Shown here piece after piece: positions 53,960-64,000 of a DNA stretch of 64,000 bases. Source of the DNA: Pisaster brevispinus (lineage: Eukaryota > Echinodermata > Asteroidea > Forcipulatida > Asteriidae); assembly GCA_023634235.1 (NCBI GenBank), contig JAMKCF010000016.1, positions 10,290,866 through 10,354,865 on the forward strand, given 5' to 3'. The notes under the pieces were generated by a model. That model was not told the DNA's origin. It was given only the letters and a program-made list of their open reading frames with translations, and searched no databases. The number at the start of each line of letters is the position of its first letter. Within the stretch, counting starts at the first letter, position 1. The position numbers and the translations under genes were made by a program.

Positions 53960-55610
53960 CTGCATTTAATTTACTCCAGTTAAGATTAGCCTGTATCTAT
54001 GACATTGACTCTGAAGCTGGGGGATTCAGTCGGCCGGCGATCGGCCAGTGGGTCGCAGCCGAGTGCCCAAAACTATCAAATGGGTCGCCGGCCTAAAAGT
54101 TTGCGAACTTCTGGTCAAGAGTACCTATGGTGGATCAAATGTGCTAGGCTTCATGGGGCTCGCAAACGCACCAGTGACAAGCTTGTGTTCTCTTTATAAG
54201 TTTCTATCAAGCTGTCTTTTTTTATCTTTGAGAACCAACCATTTTCCCTGTCAAACAGTCAGAAGTTGGTGTTTTTTTTCTTTTTCAAATTTCTGTTGCA
54301 AAATTCTTTTTGTTTCTTTGTTTGAGATTTAACCGTTTTTTCCCTCTGAAACTGTAACATCTCTCAGCAACGGGGATCGAATTCATCTTGTCGGAAAAAG
54401 TATTGAAAATGTTTCCATAGCTAACATCATGACATAAGTAAGACTACTTGAGTCTGCTTTTTAACTGTAATCACTTCAGCAAAATAGAAAATACAATTCA
54501 CCTGTTTGAATTTTCAACCTTTGCAGATGTGATCCGATTCCCAATTCGTTCTCGTGTGGCCTTTCTGAACATGCTGACCTCTGACTGACCTATCTTAGCT
54601 TCGAGGTTGACAAGAAACAAGTACGGAACCGGCCGCCATTTACTTTCCCCAACGCATGACGCTTTCTGGTCTCCAGGCCCCAATTTCGTGCCTCTGCTTT
54701 TACCACGGAATGATGTGATTTGTACGGTCACCATGTTCCGCTGACAGGGCTAGTGTGGAGTTTCTGCAAATACTGTGTAAGCCTAAGCAAGGAATAATGA
54801 TATAGAACGATAAAATATGCACACGCTCAAGCAACAATGCAATGCTTAGCCAACAAAGAGGCTTACTCTAAGCGTGGATTTTTATTGGCACCGTGATCAT
54901 TGACTTTTCGATTACGCGAAGCAGAGACAGAAATTGGACCCCACTGTTTACTATGGACACAAATATGCATTTATAAAATTATAACATTACTCCAATCTTT
55001 CAGTTTTTTGTGGAACAGCATGTGCATAATATTTATATACCCAAGTTTAAAAAGATACTTAAAAGTTGGAAGCTTATTTTTGATGACGTAAATTTAGTAG
55101 AATTATCGTGTCGATTTAATGTTATTGGTATGTAGGATAATGTTAGCTGTTCTGTTAACAGCATTAACAATACAATAGCAAAACAACAAAAACAACACCA
55201 AGAAGAAGAACAGCAACAACAATACAAAAAAAAAAACAATATCAATATCAACATCTGCAGCAGCAGCTGCAGGAGTAGCAGCAGCAGCCTCACTGAATTC
55301 AAAGGAAGAGTACATTCGTGCAAGTTGGCATAGTTTTACACAAGTAGTACACTGACTTCAATTTTAAACCTCACTTTAAAAACATGAATGTTGCTTTCTT
55401 GGTATGCATTTTAAAAATATAAATGCTAATATTTATAATCAAGTACAGACAATAACCGCAATAGTTTATCTGTTTTTGCCTCTTATTTATATATTGCCTG
55501 TTAAGGTATTTTTTATGGTATTTAGGTGAATATTTGGTGTTTTCGGTCATCCATGATTCGTTCAGGCGGGAAGAGGTTGTCATCCGTTAAAACTGTAAGA
55601 ATTTACCTGA

Positions 55611-56722
55611 CTGTCAGGATCGCGCTGCGTTTATTAATTTTTTTACTGTTCTTTAGCCACCCCTGCAACACATTGGTTTAGCCTTCTCGCATGATGTATA
55701 GTCTTAAGCGAATCGTGTAACATAGGACGCCTTTTTCGTTGTCACAGTATATTACGTAATACATCGGCCGTGGTTATTGTCCCCGTTTAGTTCTGTTATT
55801 GTTGTTGTTTAGTCTATCGTTTTGTTGGTGTTTGTTCTTTTGTTGATTTTGGGAGTTTAGGAGTGAGTGAGTTTGCTAGTGAAATTGAACGTTAGTTTTG
55901 ATCAGAACGATTTTGATCGGCGACTGAGAGCATGTTTTGATGGTGAGCTAGAGTGTGAGAAAAGACCGTACCAACTGCGTGAAGCTTCCTGAAGCAACAG
56001 GTAGACAGTCAGCAAGAATTCTGTCTTGTTTGATCTGTGATCCAAAAACTATTGGCAAAACAGAGCCATAGTACGATTCTTTTTAACCCCGGTCGACACA
56101 GCAACACTCAGCCTGGATACACCACAAGTCAGTTCGCCTGCACAATAGCCATGGCCATTATTTGGGGCTTCGATCTCCCGTCATGAGACTCCCTATATTG
56201 AGATGATGAACTGAAAGCCGAGGGCCGCTGAACTCCTGAAGTGGAGACTAGACCTAACGTCATCTGTGAGATGTCATTGTTACTAGACTGCGTGCCACTC
56301 ATCGTGCCATTCATCGTACGTGAACGTACACAGGGAAAGACTAGAGACGAGCTACCATAATTTGAAGTATCAGTAATTTTTATTCGTTAATTGATTGTAC
56401 ATATTTGTTGGGGTTACTGGATGAATAAACCCATACACTGAGAAGTGGAGGCTTCGAATGAAGAAACTCAGTTGATGAGATGAGCATTAAGTAATAATTT
56501 TCGCAGTACTGTTTATAGTTGATTGTAGATTGCTTTAGCCAAAAGAATAATTGATTCAGTTGACTGTGGGTTTAAAAGTAATGATTACTCCGATTTACCC
56601 ACTGAATGTTGTACGTAATTGTAAATAATTTTTGTTGTAAATATATTATCTAAATTCAGCATGGTCTCATGTAGTCATTTCTTCGTGTATTTTGTTTAGT
56701 TTACTCGGGGTCATCACTCATT
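55611..56722. repeat. Unrelated 1.1 kb block in the gene 3 3' flank, possible solo LTR
   Basis: Begins tgtcaggatcgcgctgcg and ends near ggggtcatcact; flanking sequence is collinear with the gene 2 flank, where 32955-34183 stands instead. TG start, an internal aataaa and lack of coding sequence would suit a solo LTR, but no clean target duplication is visible. Confidence 0.3.
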
Positions 56723-57894
56723 AGAGTTAGATGTGTATACCCCAGACTGTGAGTTTACAAACAAACACAAAATGGGAAGGCAAACGCCAGCCTTTGTTGT
56801 TCGTGGCGGCTAAGTTCGGAGGTAAACGGTTCTAAAAGTGTGACAGTTAAATGTAGGTTCAATTCATAGAACACAAATTTTGTAATCTCTCAACTAACCA
56901 ATTTTAAATTAACTATGATATAATCTCAAAAGAAAACAAAATAACAGAAAAGATAATGTTTGGTCACATTTTAAGGTCCTGTACTGAACAGTGATTAAGA
57001 CTTTAAGACGGTGACAAAACATAGTTTGAGATTTCGTTTCACGGGGAAATGTTCACAGTTAGTACTGTATACAAAATGCAAACAGGAACACCTTGGAGGA
57101 TAGTGCAATGTTCTTTCAAGGTTTGTACTCTCTCCATGAGTGTTAAGTGTACATTTGAAATTGTGAATAGTATTGCCCTTTTTGGGATTGATTGAAACTT
57201 GCAGCCTGTAAATTGCATTTAGCCTCTGTTTGTTAACTTTAAGTTTTACACAGACGCTTGGGTTCCGTCTGTCTTTTTGGGTGTAAACTCTATACGTAAA
57301 TTATATGACAATCAGTGTTGATTATCGGCCAAGTTCTTTCCTACTTTATTATATTTCCTACTTGTATTCGTAAAATTATCAATATACCCAAGATTGTTCA
57401 TAAGTTTTATAGAAAAAATAAATCAATGTTGCCAATAAAAAGTAATTGATGCAAAACATTAGTAAAAATGAATCAATTACCTATTTAAATGAGTGAACTA
57501 TAAGTGCTACGTTTAACATCAGGTTTACAATTTTACATCGACATTCGAAGTTAAATAATGATTTAGAGCTAAGATTTGGAAGTAAAACTTATTAAGGCTG
57601 AGGGGCCAGGGAGGTTGGTGGGCCAGGGGCTTTGAGGTTGCTTGGCAGTCAATAAGCCAGTGGGTTGAGATGGTTGGGTTTGAGGCATGATCATACTGGG
57701 TAGAGGACTAAGGCCAAGGGGCTGGAAGGTTGCTGGGATGAAGGACGGTCGGTCACTCAGCTGGTTTGTCTTGGGGTGAGAGTGGGTGAGATCAAGTCAT
57801 CATGTTTGGGCGACAACATTTCTCCCTAGCTAAGACTTGTAGCACAAATAAGAAAAACTACAAGGCAGAGAACCTTGTAAGATAGAAATATGAA

Positions 57895-58170
57895 ATTTTG
57901 ACAACTTCTAAAACCCAAAATTTGAAAAGAATAACAACAAGTAATAATACATAATAATAATAACAGGCCTAGTTCAAAATATATATATTTTTTAATAATA
58001 ATAAAATAGAGGATTAATTTGTTTTGAAAGTTCTTATCATAAGTAATCAACATTTAAATGTTTTGAAATCTTCCATTTCCATTTCTATTTCTGTTAAAAA
58101 CGTTATTTTAGTCCAAAATATCAAAATATCCAAAGTCCAAATAGCGCCAAACCCCCTCCACGAAAACAAA
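57895..58170. other. Original intergenic sequence past the duplicated unit
   Basis: A/T-rich, unique in the window, no coding signal. Homology with the gene 2 upstream block starts just after it. Confidence 0.5.
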
Positions 58171-59000
58171 TCATCTTTTTGTTTACAAAAGACCCGCCGA
58201 CCTATAATCACATTTATAATAGCTCTATTTTGTAAATCCATTGCAAACAATTATTGTAAAAATTTGCTTGCCTTTCACAATAAATACGCCTCGATTGCAA
58301 CATTGTTCTGCAAACTTGGTCAAGATCGTTTGGACGCATGTTCCACGGAGAACCTGTGTGATCTTGTGTACGCATTGCACTGATCAGCAGTGCAATCGTT
58401 ATCACCATATATATACATTACTACATCCTGAGCAAGAATCTGTACAAGCTCATCAGGTCATCCCAGCGATCTTACATGAGACCGGCCGGGGCCGAGCGAA
58501 CACACTGGATTGGCAACTAACTGACACTAGAGGGCGCGACTTGAACCGAGTCTAGGGTCAACGAGGTGAACGACAGGGGATCGTAATCCACCTGAGTGCC
58601 TTGCGCTGAAAACGAATGTTGCTTTTACGAAAGAAAGCGGTAACCATGCACCACTTCCTGGTTTTAAATGTTGCACCTGGCTAAGAGATTGCAGATTTAC
58701 GACACTTAAACTATAGAGGTTTATGCTTACACATGCATTATTTATTGGAACAAGGCTCTGTTTCGGCCTCGTTTTTTGGTACGAGGTTGAAAAACCATGC
58801 TTCGACCCCACTGTATGTTGTATATTAAGTACTGCAGTATCGTGCCAGTGTTATGGTACCTGATGAATTCAAAGCGAGGTGCTTGCGTAAAGAGCCTTGG
58901 ACAAGGCTATCGAGTCATAGGTTTCTAATCCAGTGACGTGCACAAGTAATGTTTAGACAGCGTGGAAATGTTTTTCCCGGATGTGAAAGTTTTGTAGAAG
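58170..59000 (+). promoter_or_regulatory. Upstream block of gene 4
   Basis: Collinear with 10660-11568; includes ttgtaaatccattgca, gggcgcgacttgaaccgagt and gcggtaacc-like words in the same order. No ORF of substance. Confidence 0.55.
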
Positions 59001-59029
59001 TTATATGACGCAGAGTGGTTTCCGTGTAG

Positions 59030-59175
59030 GGACAGACTTAATCCCGAAGACGGCGAGCACAGACTAGACTTCACTACATCAATTGCATCCAAGGTACCAG
59101 TCCTATAATTTAATTTACCGACAGTGCATCAGAGCATTGAGGGAGTCGACATTGGCTTCATCTTTGAAGGCTAAG
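59030..59175 (+). other. Gene 4 noncoding first exon
   Basis: gacggcgagcacagactaga through ctttgaaggctaag and donor gtaagtc. Preceded by ttatatga at about 59001. Counterpart of 11600-11735. Confidence 0.5.
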
Positions 59176-62100
59176 GTAAGTCAATCCGGTACACTGGCTT
59201 TTTCTTTAACTTCTTGTTGGAATACTAATCTTCCTTGTGTATCTCATAAGAATAAGTCCTCGTAAAGCATGTCGTGACCGAGCGTTTACGAGAACCGAAC
59301 ACAAGCTCTGGTGTTTCTGGTCATTAGGGTGTGGGTTCAAGTTCTGATCGTGTCTTCAAGCAAGACACCTAAACATTCTGTATTGCTTCGTCCTTCGGAT
59401 GGGACGTCAAGCTGTATGTTCCGTATGTTGTGTAATGCACGTAAAACAACAAACAAACAAACAACAAACAAACACCCCAACAAACAAACAAACAAACACC
59501 CAACACCCCAACACATAAAAACAAAAAAACAAAAAAACAAACAAACAAACGCCCCAACAAACAGACAAACAAACAAACACCCCAACACCTCATCAAACAA
59601 ACAAACAAACAAACACCCCAGCAAACAAACAAAAAACAAAAACACTCGTTTATGAAAAGAAGCTCGCTCCGGTGTTTCTGGCATCCCAATAGGGAGACAT
59701 TTCGACCGAAATTACTCTTTTGCTGGTTATGATCACCTTTATTTAGTGGTGGCGGAGTTCGAGGGGCGGTATAGGTTGCTGGAAACTGCAGAGCTGCTCA
59801 GATCACCGGCCAGAAATCAAGAGCACAGACTGATACAACAAAAGTTCGTTTGCACTTTAAACAGACGTCTGTGCGAATAAGTATACTCCGAAGGTTTCTG
59901 CACTGTACAGGAAGAAGTTGACGATGATCTATTATCCACAGCCACGGAGTAGATTTGGAATCGGGGAACCACCTAGTTCAGACATAATGAGCTTTTTCCG
60001 TTGCTAATCTATTGCAGCAGCATAGATTTGTAAAACTGGGACACTAGATCAGTTAGGAACGAGTTTAACGGGAGGGTATACCTTCGGTTATTACTCCACA
60101 AATTAATGGCATAAGGTTGACTAGGTAAAGAACACTGGAGACATAAAACTTTTTCAGAATCGACCCCCTTTGAAGTTAATGTAGTTTCAGAGAAAAAGGT
60201 AATTTTACACAAAATATTTTAATCGGAGAGAGACTTAAAGAGGCATGAAACCTCCTCATGCTTCTGAATGCACACAGCAATTCAATTAGGCGATGACAGA
60301 TTGAGCCCAACTTTTCTCAAAGAGTAAGAACACAAATGTTGAGTGTTAGAGGCAGTGTATACTTTTGGTAAGGGAGGCCCTCTTTAACTAACCTCGAATT
60401 CCCGCCGCAACCACTGGGATCCAAAGACCAATGTCCTCACTTGGTATATCCCACCGTACATAAAAACAACCAAACCCTGTGACCATTTAAGCTCGATTGG
60501 TCATCGAAGTTGCCTGAAGCCTCGCTCAAATTCAGATTGTTGGGTGGAAAACTACCGCTCTCTCTAAAAACTACATTACTTCAAAGTGGGTCGTTTCTAA
60601 CAGTGTTTTTTTTTTTAAATATCAACAGCTTTTCAGTACTCTTTACCAAGTACAATTGTGTGGTTCAGTCTTCTTCTTTTTTTTTTGTAAAAAGGAATTA
60701 ATACCTGGAGTAAAGCAAATTCGACTTCGTGTAGAGCTGACCAAAGTTGCCGACTCTGTTCTGTTTTGTGTGATCAACCATATACATGAAGTAACAAACC
60801 TGTGACAATTTGGGCTTAATCCGTTGTGTGAGTCAGGAGAAAATAGTGAAAACCATGCACAATTTTCAGCATGTTAACACACCGACGTCGTTAGTTTGGG
60901 TTTCGTTTTTATAGGTTTTCAAATACAACGTTTCTCGAATACGACTTCGTTTCACAGGAAAATAATTATTTCACACAAAAACACTGTTTCTAGATCAACT
61001 TCATATATCAGTAAGCTTTCAGAGTAGTTTAAAGGATGGTTTTTATTCTTACCAACCTTGTGAGGTTTGCATGCAGTGACACCATGTTTGGTGGTTCTGA
61101 GAAGACCGGTGGTTTCACAGCTCAAACTTTCGATCAGTAAGCTCTGATCGTCTACAGAAGGAGCCAACTCATCGAAACGTCGAAATGTCAGACAGCGGCG
61201 TAACCAGAACTTTTCTGGTGGTGAAGGTGGTGGTGGTGGTGGGGGGGGGGCACAGGGGGTATTGCTTTTAAGTGGGGGGATAGGGGTAATGGGTTTATTA
61301 GGATGGGGGGGTGTCATGCTTTTTTGGAAGGGGGACGCTGCAAGGGTGCACCTTCCTCTTTTGTCATTTTGTGGCCGCGATAGCGATCTAGATTGCGATC
61401 GTTCATTACGTTTTGATTATCTAAACACGCATTTTCCTCTTTTCTCTCTTCTTTTACTTTTTCTTTGTGAGCACTATCGCTATTTTTGTTTGTGGGGGGG
61501 GGGGCACTGTCTATGTGTGTGTGTTGGGGGAGGGGTTAATGTAAAGAAGGTCATAGACTGGTAAGCATTCCAAAAATAAATGACTTAATAAATCCTACTT
61601 TGTGAGAAGCACTGCAGCTGTTGTTAGTATAAACTATTTGAAAACAGATTTCCCTTTGAAGAAAACATTTGAATCCAAGTCGTTTCTAGGACTTCCGAGA
61701 GTGGGAGTCCCGTGGGTGTCCATTTTTGTTTTGGCTTTTTTCTCAGAAAACAGGCACTGCGTTCAGATGAAACTTTCACGTGTGACTTTTAGTAAGTATA
61801 TCTTTTATAATACTGTTGCATATAAATAAAAGCTCTACGTTGAAAAAAAATCAATCTATAACCCTACATCTTGTTCTTCCCAACAAAAAGGAACAACGAC
61901 TGACCCGTGGACATGAACTCTCTACTACAGGTTGCCGTCTGCGTTACACTGGTACTCTGCATCGCGGAACCAGTGGCAGTGTCAGGGTACCGGTAGGTAT
62001 TAAGGCCCGTAGTCGCATACGACTTCGGGTATGGTTTTGACCTTTGCCACCAGAGCCATATATTGAGAGAGGTGCGACAGATTGCGATTAGAAGCCATTT

Positions 62101-63073
62101 GGTGTTATAAACTATAACAAAATAAAAACAATAAAACAAAATAGAACTAGACATGATTGCATTTGTGCACAAATGCCGAGCTGTTTCGTCATAACTTTTC
62201 AAATTACTCAACTGAATTTGAAAGGTTTTTTTGTACTCAAAGCAGTTACGACGTATCAAGCCTGTTTAAAAAAGAATTTAGATTATACCACGTTTTATAA
62301 GCAATTTATGATTAAAAGGTGCAAAAAATTGAAAAAATCATAAAAAATCACGTGATGACGTCATTATGACGTCATTTCAGAATTTACAAGAACTTGCCAA
62401 TATCTAACATCCTACCAAGTTTCAACATGATCGCACTAATACTTCTGGAGTTATACGACTTCAAAAAAGGCACCTTTAATGCCGCGTCACGTGACCCCCG
62501 ATGACGTCATCGATTTGAAATTTCACACATGTGATGGCTGCTCGACGATCAACATGTGTGTATATTTTAAAGTGAATACACAAAACTTCACCACACACAT
62601 CTTCAAAAAGTCCATTTTGATCAGTTTTCAACCTGCCGCTAGAGGGCGCTCTTGTGTGTTGTGACGTCATTGGTATTTTTTTTTAATTACCCAACCTTGC
62701 CAGACAATAACATCGTTGAAAGCAACTTCATAACTATTTCCACTTTTGAAAAACGAGGCACTTCCGGTTTCGACCGGAAGTAGAGGTCATGTGAGGTCAC
62801 GTACACTGAATAAAATAAAGACCTAATTTATCCCTATACAATCCCGCAAACAGAAACCTACGGTCTCTTGTGGCTGATTTGTTACGGATTTTCAAATATT
62901 TAAAATAGAAAACCTTTAGGATGACGTCACGTGACAGGTGATGACGTCATCATTACGTCATTGTTATATGCAGTGTATTGCACTAATGTCTTTCATCACT
63001 GAAAGTTTCATTGCAATTGCTCTTTAGGAACTATGCAAAAAGCCGCTTAGAACGAATTTTGTCTGAAAAATAC

Positions 63074-63106
<33 letters not shown>

Positions 63107-64000
63107 TAATAAAAAAAAAAACTTTAACAAAAACAAGAGCTGTTTCGCTGCGCTTTGCTGCGAAACAGCTAATAAAATACATGGGCGAACGGGGTACCAG
63201 ACCAGACTGCGCATTGGGTTGTGCTGCATTTGTGGTAACTTGTGACTAACCAAGTTTTTTATCGTAACATACATTAATCAAATTTAAAGGTGCATTACAG
63301 GATTGTTTTTTGCTAACAAAACAGTTGCTGGCAGTGTAAGCACTTTATGTAATCCACCATATACATAAACTGACAAACCTGTAGAAGTTTGAGATCGATC
63401 GGCCATCTGGGTCACGAGAAAATAGTGAAAAACCGATTACACTTTTGCATGAAATCATTTGAATAGCCAGGCATGGTCCGGGCTTGCAAATTTCCCTGGA
63501 TAGATTTTTGAATATCGCCCTCATGCGTTTCAGCACGGACAGCCGTTGATATACTCGTTCCTAATCGGGCTTTGGAGGTGGCTGTTTGCGGTTGTTATTG
63601 AAAGGCCACCGAAGGGTCATCCGCATAAATAATGAGGCTCTCTTTCATACGCGTACGGCACGTGTGTGGGCATGTGTGTTGCAAACAGCATAGAGGTATA
63701 TTTACTACCTCCGAGCTCCGTGCAATCAGAATGGTCATAAGAATTTGTCATTGTAAACTTGTTAAATACATTCGCTGGTTCGCGCGCCTTCGCTACGTGT
63801 ACAAATTACCTGGAAAACACAAGTTTGGTGGATAAATGCAATCATATCCCTTAAACCCTCTATCGTACAAACTAGTCCAAAACGGTAAAATAATCCTGAA
63901 TATCTATTCCTTCATCATGTCATATTTATTTTACATTCAGAAAACATTTTGCCACGTCATTTTGAGGGTTTTACGACCAGTCTTGGTCAATTTTGTATGG
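59030..64000 (+). CDS. Gene 4: start of a fourth EMI/EGF-array gene (3' end outside window)
   Basis: Promoter-like block, noncoding exon and signal-peptide exon (61891-61992) match gene 2. No EMI exon appears by 64000: the intron has taken up at least a 1 kb insertion and dispersed repeats. Whether the rest of the gene exists cannot be seen. Confidence 0.55.
59270..59695 (+). repeat. SINE with an AAAC/CAAA microsatellite expanded inside it
   Basis: Head gtcgtgaccgagcgtttacg, B-type gggttcaagttc and body ccttcggatgggacgtcaag, then about 190 bases of caaa units with cacccc interruptions (59448-59640), then the rest of the body (cggtgtttctggc). Gene 2 has only cacgtaaaagaaccca at this position. 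Confidence 0.8.
60060..61890. repeat. Repeat-filled rest of gene 4 intron 1
   Basis: Copies of the dispersed short repeat at 60070-60220, inverted near 60530-60660 and at 61565-61690; another repeat at 60760-60880 shared with 63350-63450 (catatacat, acaaacctgt, gagaaaatagtgaaaa); a GGT/G-run at 61217-61250. No coding sequence supported. Confidence 0.5.
61128..61157 (-). ncRNA. Hammerhead-like hairpin fragment, antisense
   Basis: On the minus strand: ctgtaga, gatcag, loop, ctgatc, gaaa. Same stem II as 27442-27475; one core base differs (CUGUAGA). Probably a Penelope-derived fragment. Confidence 0.3.
61891..61992 (+). CDS. Gene 4 signal-peptide exon
   Basis: ATG at 61913, MNSLLQVAVCVTLVLCIAEP then VAVSGY, phase 2 end. 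The acceptor caacag of gene 3 is caacaa here; the next AG (61889-61890) would serve and only shortens the 5' UTR. Donor is gtaggt. Confidence 0.78.
62178..63170. mobile_element. 1 kb insertion in gene 4 intron 2, rich in TGACGTCA
   Basis: Flanks match gene 2 around 13440-13550, interior does not. gagctgtttcg occurs at both ends (62178, 63137); the right end forms a hairpin agctgtttcgc/gcgaaacagct (63138-63170) after a poly-A tract (63080-63121). Six TGACGTCA octamers at 62356, 62367, 62502, 62662, 62932 and 62942. No ORF of note. Confidence 0.6.
63171..64000. other. End of window, gene 4 intron 2
   Basis: Short homology to gene 2 intron 2 (accagaccagactgc at 63197), then a dispersed repeat at 63350-63450 and unassigned sequence. 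I see no EMI exon or other gene here. Confidence 0.45.

Larger units (their letters stand above)
35356..57894. repeat. Tandem duplication, unit 2 (about 22.5 kb)
   Basis: Direct copy of 12703-35355. It begins inside intron 1, so the block 10660-12702 with TATA box and first exon is not repeated ahead of gene 3. Confidence 0.85.

Noticed and set aside
58024..58383. 119-codon plus-strand frame before gene 4
   Set aside because: A/T-rich, not open in the homologous block at 10.66-11.0 kb.
59311..59655. Frames of 106-115 codons in 59311-59689 on both strands
   Set aside because: Translation of a CAAA microsatellite; no protein signal.
1..64000. CRISPR arrays, bacterial operons, rRNA genes
   Set aside because: No regularly spaced repeats, no ribosome-binding-site-led gene strings and no rRNA-like conserved blocks; the DNA is clearly eukaryotic.

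Overview
This is eukaryotic, intron-rich DNA. The GT-AG exons, the tRNA-headed SINEs with A and B boxes, a Penelope-like element with a GIY-YIG domain, and genes combining EMI, calcium-binding EGF and SRCR domains point to an invertebrate deuterostome, most likely an echinoderm (sea star or relative). The species assignment is inference; no search was run.

The window is one tandem array of paralogous receptor genes, all on the + strand. The complete model is gene 2: a noncoding first exon near 11.6 kb, then 21 coding exons from 13285 to 31052, about 959 residues by my count. Its order is signal peptide, EMI domain, an EMI-linked EGF, five EGF or EGF-like exons, one SRCR exon, seven more EGF or EGF-like exons, a juxtamembrane piece, one transmembrane helix, and a tyrosine-rich acidic cytoplasmic tail. 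Nearly every ectodomain exon is phase 1-1, so exons can be lost or gained without breaking the frame. The layout resembles EMI/EGF engulfment receptors (CED-1/Draper/MEGF10 style) crossed with fibrillin-type EGFs and a scavenger-receptor domain; a recognition or engulfment role is inferred only.

Layout: gene 1 (0-9.2 kb or to 10.45 kb, 5' end outside the window) lacks SRCR, three EGF exons and all membrane exons, and has one EGF exon with both splice sites destroyed; it looks like a secreted form or a decaying copy, with a truncated tyrosine recombinase just behind it. Promoter block of gene 2 at 10.66-11.75 kb; gene 2 to 31.05 kb; its 3' flank to 35.36 kb. Gene 3 (36.5-53.96 kb) lies in a direct tandem copy of 12703-35355; because the duplicated unit starts inside intron 1, gene 3 has no copy of the promoter or first exon. 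It carries a frameshift, a GT-to-AT donor, a deleted donor, a truncated tail, and a Penelope-like insertion exactly where gene 2 has its SRCR exon. A promoter and first exon like those of gene 2 recur at 58.2-59.2 kb and lead to the start of gene 4 (signal-peptide exon 61891-61992), which leaves the window inside intron 2.

Introns and flanks are crowded with repeats: a leucine/serine-tRNA-like SINE (about ten copies), an inverted tRNA-headed element with target-site duplications, several inverted-repeat elements, a dispersed short repeat found at a deletion junction, a cAMP-response-element-rich 1 kb insertion in gene 4, and hammerhead-ribozyme-like hairpins associated with Penelope sequence. 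No bacterial-type operons, rRNA genes or CRISPR arrays were seen.
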